Origin: Manduca sexta
Taxonomy: Eukaryota; Arthropoda; Insecta; Lepidoptera; Sphingidae
Reading direction: 5' to 3'
NCBI RefSeq assembly: GCF_014839805.1
Contig: NC_051141.1
Coordinates: 15,012,777-15,076,776 of the forward strand
DNA: 64,000 nt
A program made the position numbers and the translations under genes. The notes beneath the pieces were generated by a model. It saw only the letters and a program-made list of their open reading frames with translations. It was not told the DNA's origin and did not search any database. Below, in pieces: positions 59,202 through 64,000 of this stretch; the first letter of the stretch is position 1, and every line of letters begins with the position of its first letter.

Positions 59202-61005
59202 GTGAGTGACCATCACACAACCATTTCTTAATCATTCATCATACATTTTTTGTCGCACACTTGCTAACTTTAAGCTGGAACTTTATAAGAAAATTGAATT
59301 CGCTAGGTATATTATCCTTATGGAATCCAAGCTATATTTAAAATTTATGTACACATTGAAATATTAACGGCATGGCAATAAATGCGTTTAAACAACGTGA
59401 AGACATTTATTTAATACCGGGATATACTCGTATTTTTAAAGCTTATGATGGATAAATAATTTGAAACACAATTGTATAAAACAAGCTGTAAATAGTAATT
59501 TGGTTTGCACATTACATCGTTGGATTCGCAGTAATCATAAAAAAATATCCAATATTATTCATTTTATGCATCTCATGCTGTAACAATGTTCTTTGTAATA
59601 ATATAATAATTTAGTTTCTGGTTAACGTAACTTCGACGTAGAGATATTGCAATTCTCAATTGAAAAAAACATTGACAATCAGACATTTAATAAAACGAGA
59701 CCTGTTACAGCACAAAGGAAATATTAATATATATGTATGTGGGCTAATAGAGTCCTTTCATTGTAATATCAATGATTGCGACAACTTAATTGATTTTGCG
59801 GTTGAACAAAGCTACACGGGCACGTATTCATTTTAAATCTATCGCTTTTTGGCTACAACCAAAGGATACTACAAATCGCTAAATCGCGAGATTAGATTTG
59901 GTTTCGCTGCCTTTTGATTGCGTAGTTTTTAATAGGTTGTCAAAACAACACCTGTAGAGGATTTTCTAAATAGTTAGATTATATTTTTTTCTTTTAATAT
60001 ACTACTGCTATATTGTAATGATCTACTAGATTGTTCAAATAATAGTTTATAGATTTATATAGAATTCTCAAATATTCGGCAGGAACTGTACATTAATATT
60101 TTGTGACAAAAATAACGAAAAAATAATAAATATCACTGCGAAGAAGGCAGATAATGAGGTACACTGACGGCATACTGAAGGCGTAGGGACGAGAATTATT
60201 ACTTACTGGGAGAAGTTATACAAGTCATTTATAGTTCTAGAAAATAATACGTATATTCAATTGATACTACATACAAATTGTCAGCATCGTACGCATATCA
60301 ATAATATTATGATATTTACGCGACCATCAAACCTACAATAATGAATAGCCCCGTTATAGAAATTAAACTTACAACGTTACTCTAATTTAACTCATACTAG
60401 CTCCGTGCTCTATAGCTGTTAGTGCAGCTAACCTATTGCTAACACAATATTAAGGCAAAATACATAGTGGTGCTTGCCTCTGTAGCATTGTTGTAGTATG
60501 TTACGGTATAATGTAGATATGTATTGTGTTACGGTTTCAACCCCCTTGTCGCGTAAAATGATATTATGTTTCTCCGCTTATTATTACGAGTTAGTTATTA
60601 GTCTGTTTTTTTTCTAAATCCTAGGTCACAGGCCTAGCGTAGCAGGCGAAATATGGACTTGATAAGTTTACCTAACCATAAAAAAGTAAACGGAGTGATG
60701 CTTTGTACGTTCATAAAACATTCATTTTATAGAGTTGACAATTTTGATATTATTAAATAAAAAAAATTACAATTACTCAACGTATTTATTTCTGAAACAC
60801 GGTTACAATATTGATCTTCCAACGAATGTGATTTATTTCGCGTTCGATACTTTTTTAATTCTATTCATGGGCGGAAATGAAATGAATGTATGAATTTTCA
60901 ATTTTCTGCGAAAATATATTCGTTAAACACCATTTTCAATTTCATATTATAATTGTGAAAATAAGTTTGTGTTTTCGGGCACAATGAAGTGATATAAGGT
61001 AAAGG
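59202..61005 (+). other. rno intron 3, first part
   Basis: AT-rich intron, no exon, repeat terminus or RNA gene supported. Confidence 0.5.
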
Positions 61006-61384
61006 AAGGATAGTTGCCCCACTTTTAAAAAATGCTCTGTGCTTAAAAATATATACATTTTAATGTTGAATTCAAAGTGTATATTGAAACATTAGCCCGT
61101 TTTTATTTAAATAACTAACATAGGTTTTGAATAAATCTTGTTTTATTCGACCCCTAAAAAGTAGGATACTCGCCTTCTATTGCGAATAGTACCTTAACGT
61201 CAAAAATGGTTTAGGGGATACTTGCCTCATATGAGGATAGATGCCTCTTGAGATTTCTTTCAATAAGTACCAATCAAAGTTAAATCATAATAAGTAAATT
61301 ACAACAAAAATAGACTACAAAAAGGTAAGTAATTAGGTATATAAATTAATAAAAAAATAGTATTTATTTTAAAAATATGACTAT

Positions 61385-61545
61385 GGGGCCGTTGAAGTAT
61401 TACGTAACGCCATTAGCAGTGGAGGGGAGGTCTTGTAAAACGGTACGGTTCGTACAACACGTTATGTAACATTGTTTTTTTATTTATTTTAAAACAATAA
61501 CAAAGTTATTTCAAAAATTGCGTTACGTTATACTTGAACGACCCC
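61385..61545. mobile_element. 161-bp MITE (GGGGCCGTTGAAGTATTACG)
   Basis: Ends GGGGCCGTTGAAGTATTACG, TAACGC and GCGTTACGTTATACTTGAAC, GACCCC are 26-bp inverted repeats with three mismatches. I recognise this terminus as a widespread insect MITE. A target duplication is not clear. Confidence 0.75.
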
Positions 61546-61783
61546 AATAATATTGTAATCATCATTGGCTTTACAATTGATTAATTTAAGTAGATATTTA
61601 GTATTCATTATTTATTGAGATCCACTATAAAGTAAGTACTAATTAGATATTATACAAGATTTAAAAATAGTATAATATTTTCAAGTTCAAAATTATAAAA
61701 TTCGACAACACATAAGTTATGAATAAAACATCAATAATGGTTTCTTATATTTACGCGAATATTAGATATTGAAATCAAAGTAT

Positions 61784-61893
61784 TTTGCGGATTTTATCGT
61801 GTTTTTTATATTATCATTTTTTTCCGACGTTTCGAAGACTTTGCAGCCTTCGTGGTCATGGGCCGGAGTAAGGTGTTGGTCATCCGAAAAGTT
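61784..61893. repeat. Short MITE-like repeat, copy 2
   Basis: Same unit as 14417-14517: GCGGATTTTATCGTGTTTTT, CCGACGTTTCGAAGACTTTG, GTCATCCGAAAAGTTAAAG. It is somewhat longer here (CAGCCTTCGTGGTCATGGG inside). The open frame at 61852-62076 is accidental. Confidence 0.6.
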
Positions 61894-62203
61894 AAAGTGA
61901 CAATATCTACCTACATTTTACAGTTATACCACAATTTCTTAAAATTTTGCTTTTGGAGGCCCAGAATGAGTTCACAGTGTCTTGAAGTCTGGCAATCGGT
62001 CTTTTGGGTTACGTTTAAATTAAATGTAAAACAGGCTCCCAGGCTTGTACAAGCTTTCAACCATCTTCCCTACTGAAATTAGAATGTTTTATTTTTATTT
62101 CAATAGTATCAATAATCATCCTAGGCAGGAATCAGTGATCTCTGGCAAGGAATTGCGGCTTGTTCAGTCGCAAATAGATATTTGACTTGGGGCAACTATC
62201 CTT

Positions 62204-63605
62204 TTTGGTGATACGTGCCCTTTCTATTTGGGATCTTAATAAAAAAAACAATAAAGAGTAATAAACAGTGTAAATTAAACCCTTATGTACGCTAAAAAAC
62301 AAAAAAAAAATACTGAAATCTTAAGTAATAAAAATATTCAACTGAGATTGCTTATTGATATAATTTCAACGCTCGTGAAAGCTAAGCTGCGGAATATATT
62401 TGCTCATATGGATAAACTACGTGTGCCTACTTCAGCGGCGTATGCGGCACCGAGGGATGCGAGGGGGTACTTTCGATTATGATCAACCGCTAATACTATG
62501 AGCAAGCGTATCATTGTGAATTCGAAGCTCAGGCATGTGCCCGTTCAAGGCAACTATCCGACTTTTACACTAATATCACTTCACGGTAAGCGGGATGCGA
62601 GATCTCTATGTTTTGTATGTTTGTATTTTTGTGTGCTGCTGCTTATGGTTAACATCTCAACGATAATATTTTACAATAGGGAGTAAGATCCAATTCTGCC
62701 CAGAGAAATTAGTTTTACGATGGAATTCCTCATAATACCACCTCATTGTTGATGCTATGAGCATAGACGGGGAAACTAATTGCAGAAACCAATCGGTTCG
62801 GTGATGTATCTCAGTACCGCTAAGATGGAGAGCGACTGGTGGTGTCGCACGAGTTGGTGGGCCTTGAATTTTTAGTGATATGACTAGGTTTCGAGAGACG
62901 CTTCATATAATCTCTGTCTTCAATTATTTTTAACCGAGCTAATAGGGATTATTGAATTATGTAGTATGTCCTTAACAGATACAAAATAAATAAAATTCAA
63001 ACATAAAAGCAGAAAACGCTTTCTTTTCGCGTTTTAAAATAAAAATAATAGTAATAATAATTGAATTGAAATGTGTAAGTAAAATTTTTTGACAGTCGAA
63101 TATGTACAAACGGGCCTGGAAGCCCAATCGGTTGCACAAAGGATGTCTTCGCAATTATTAAAATTAATTTCTTATAGCGCTCATAATATAATTGTGTGAC
63201 GAACGACGTATAGTCCATTGAAATGTTACATTTTTTAGGCCTTACCTTGCGTTTTTTAGAGGACGCAATTTTATTTTTTTTGAAGTGTAGGGGGGGTCAG
63301 TCTAAAGCTAAAACCAAGTTTGTGGGGTCGCCACCCTTGTCCCACGGCCGCCATCTTGAAAATAGGCGTTGAAATGGTTTTTACGATGTATCTCTTAAAC
63401 TATTTATCTGACAAAAAAAATTATAAACATTTTTGTTGCAAATTAAATTCTCTACAACTTTGGTCTAGTAACTTTTGTCGTAGAACTATAAATAAAAAGT
63501 TATGAGCGAAAATGTTAAGAAATTCAATGTTAAGCAATGTCCATTGCAACGTCATCAGAACGTGTGTTTATAAGGTTCATAATACTTTTTGTACTCTCAT
63601 TAATA
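62204..63605 (+). other. rno intron 3, further part
   Basis: AT-rich with a slightly GC-richer patch at 62400-62620. No exon or recognisable repeat terminus. Phrase GGGTCGCCACCCTTGTCCCA at about 63325 is repeat-like but unidentified. Confidence 0.4.
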
Positions 63606-64000
63606 CCCAAATACCCAAGGGACCATTAGGGAACAAAAGAACATCTGCCTGCTATTATTATTATTATTTCTAACCTCTGTTGTTGTAAGAATAGCTGATA
63701 ATATTATGTTGAAGTTGTCGTTCAACTTATATCTTTTAGTTGTGCTACATATTTCTGTACGTGCGAATGTATTTTATTCGATTTCGAATGATTTTAGACA
63801 CGATTTTAACTTTAGTGAAAACTACTTTTTTTTATTAGCATTTTGACTTTTAAAAGACTTTTAAAAGTCAAAATGCTAATAAATAACTTACTTACTACAA
63901 CTTCAACACAATATTATCAGCTATTCTTACAATAAGAGAGGTTAGAAATAATAATAATAATAGCAGGCAGATGTTCTTTTGTTCCCTAATAGTATTTGGG
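63606..64000. mobile_element. Large foldback/MITE at window edge
   Basis: The last about 115 bases are an inverted copy of 63606-63718: both arms contain TTAGGGAACAAAAGAACATC, TGCCTGCTATTATTATTATT and AAGAATAGCTGATAATATT. A central hairpin (ATTAGCATTTTGACTTTT at 63834 with AAAAGTCAAAATGCTAAT to 63880) forms the middle. The left arm end reads CCCAAATAC; the right GTATTTGGG stops exactly at 64000, so its far boundary and target duplication cannot be seen. Confidence 0.75.

Larger units (their letters stand above)
61006..62203. repeat. 1.2-kb block with 16-bp perfect inverted ends, two MITEs inside
   Basis: AAGGATAGTTGCCCCA at 61006-61021 is exactly inverted at 62188-62203 (TGGGGCAACTATCCTT). 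Related phrases (GGGATACTTGCCTCATATGA near 61215, GGCAACTATCCGACTTTTA near 62550) suggest subterminal or tandem motifs. Two separate short elements lie inside. No protein frame. Confidence 0.45.

Noticed and set aside
1..64000. CRISPR arrays, operons, bacterial promoters or terminators
   Set aside because: No regularly spaced direct repeats; gene structure is intron-rich and eukaryotic.

Overview
The window is eukaryotic nuclear DNA, AT-rich, with long introns and many repeats. The repeat types (two tRNA-derived SINE families, mini-Helitrons ending in CTAG, maT and mariner elements, many MITEs) point to a moth or butterfly. This rests on recognition by eye; no database was searched.

Two conserved host genes lie head to tail on the + strand. 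The first, about 8.9-26.7 kb, is the RhoGAP68F / ARHGAP1 (p50RhoGAP) orthologue. Eight coding exons with matching splice phases encode an acidic leader, a CRAL-TRIO/BCH lipid-binding domain, a short proline-rich linker and a RhoGAP catalytic domain, ending at a stop at 26660. The initiator exon is unresolved: the best ATG exon (12153) has the right phase to join exon 8881 but lies downstream of it. The second gene, from 34058 to beyond the right edge, is the orthologue of Drosophila rhinoceros (rno, JADE-family PHD protein). Three N-terminal exons are visible; the PHD-finger exons must lie outside the window.

The rest is introns and intergenic DNA with repeats. Region by region: 1-8.8 kb is repeat-rich flank (SINEs, two opposed Helitrons, an RTE-like piece, and a 403-bp MITE abutting the first RhoGAP exon). 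8.9-26.7 kb is the RhoGAP gene with MITEs and SINEs in introns. 26.7-34 kb is a 3' UTR and plain AT-rich intergenic DNA. 34-40 kb is rno intron 1, with a full-length but frameshifted maT (DD37D) element. 40.3-59 kb is the 18.7-kb rno intron 2. It contains LINE remnants, an unidentified coding remnant at 42.3 kb, and an internally deleted mariner whose 5' region is split by a 1.6-kb insertion carrying two exons of a THAP zinc-finger gene. 59.2-64 kb is rno intron 3 with nested MITEs and a large foldback at the window edge.

The two genes are not obviously linked in function: one acts on Rho-family GTPases at membranes, the other is a chromatin factor. The most unusual structure is the mariner/THAP nest at 50.65-53.18 kb. 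No convincing new multi-gene system was found.
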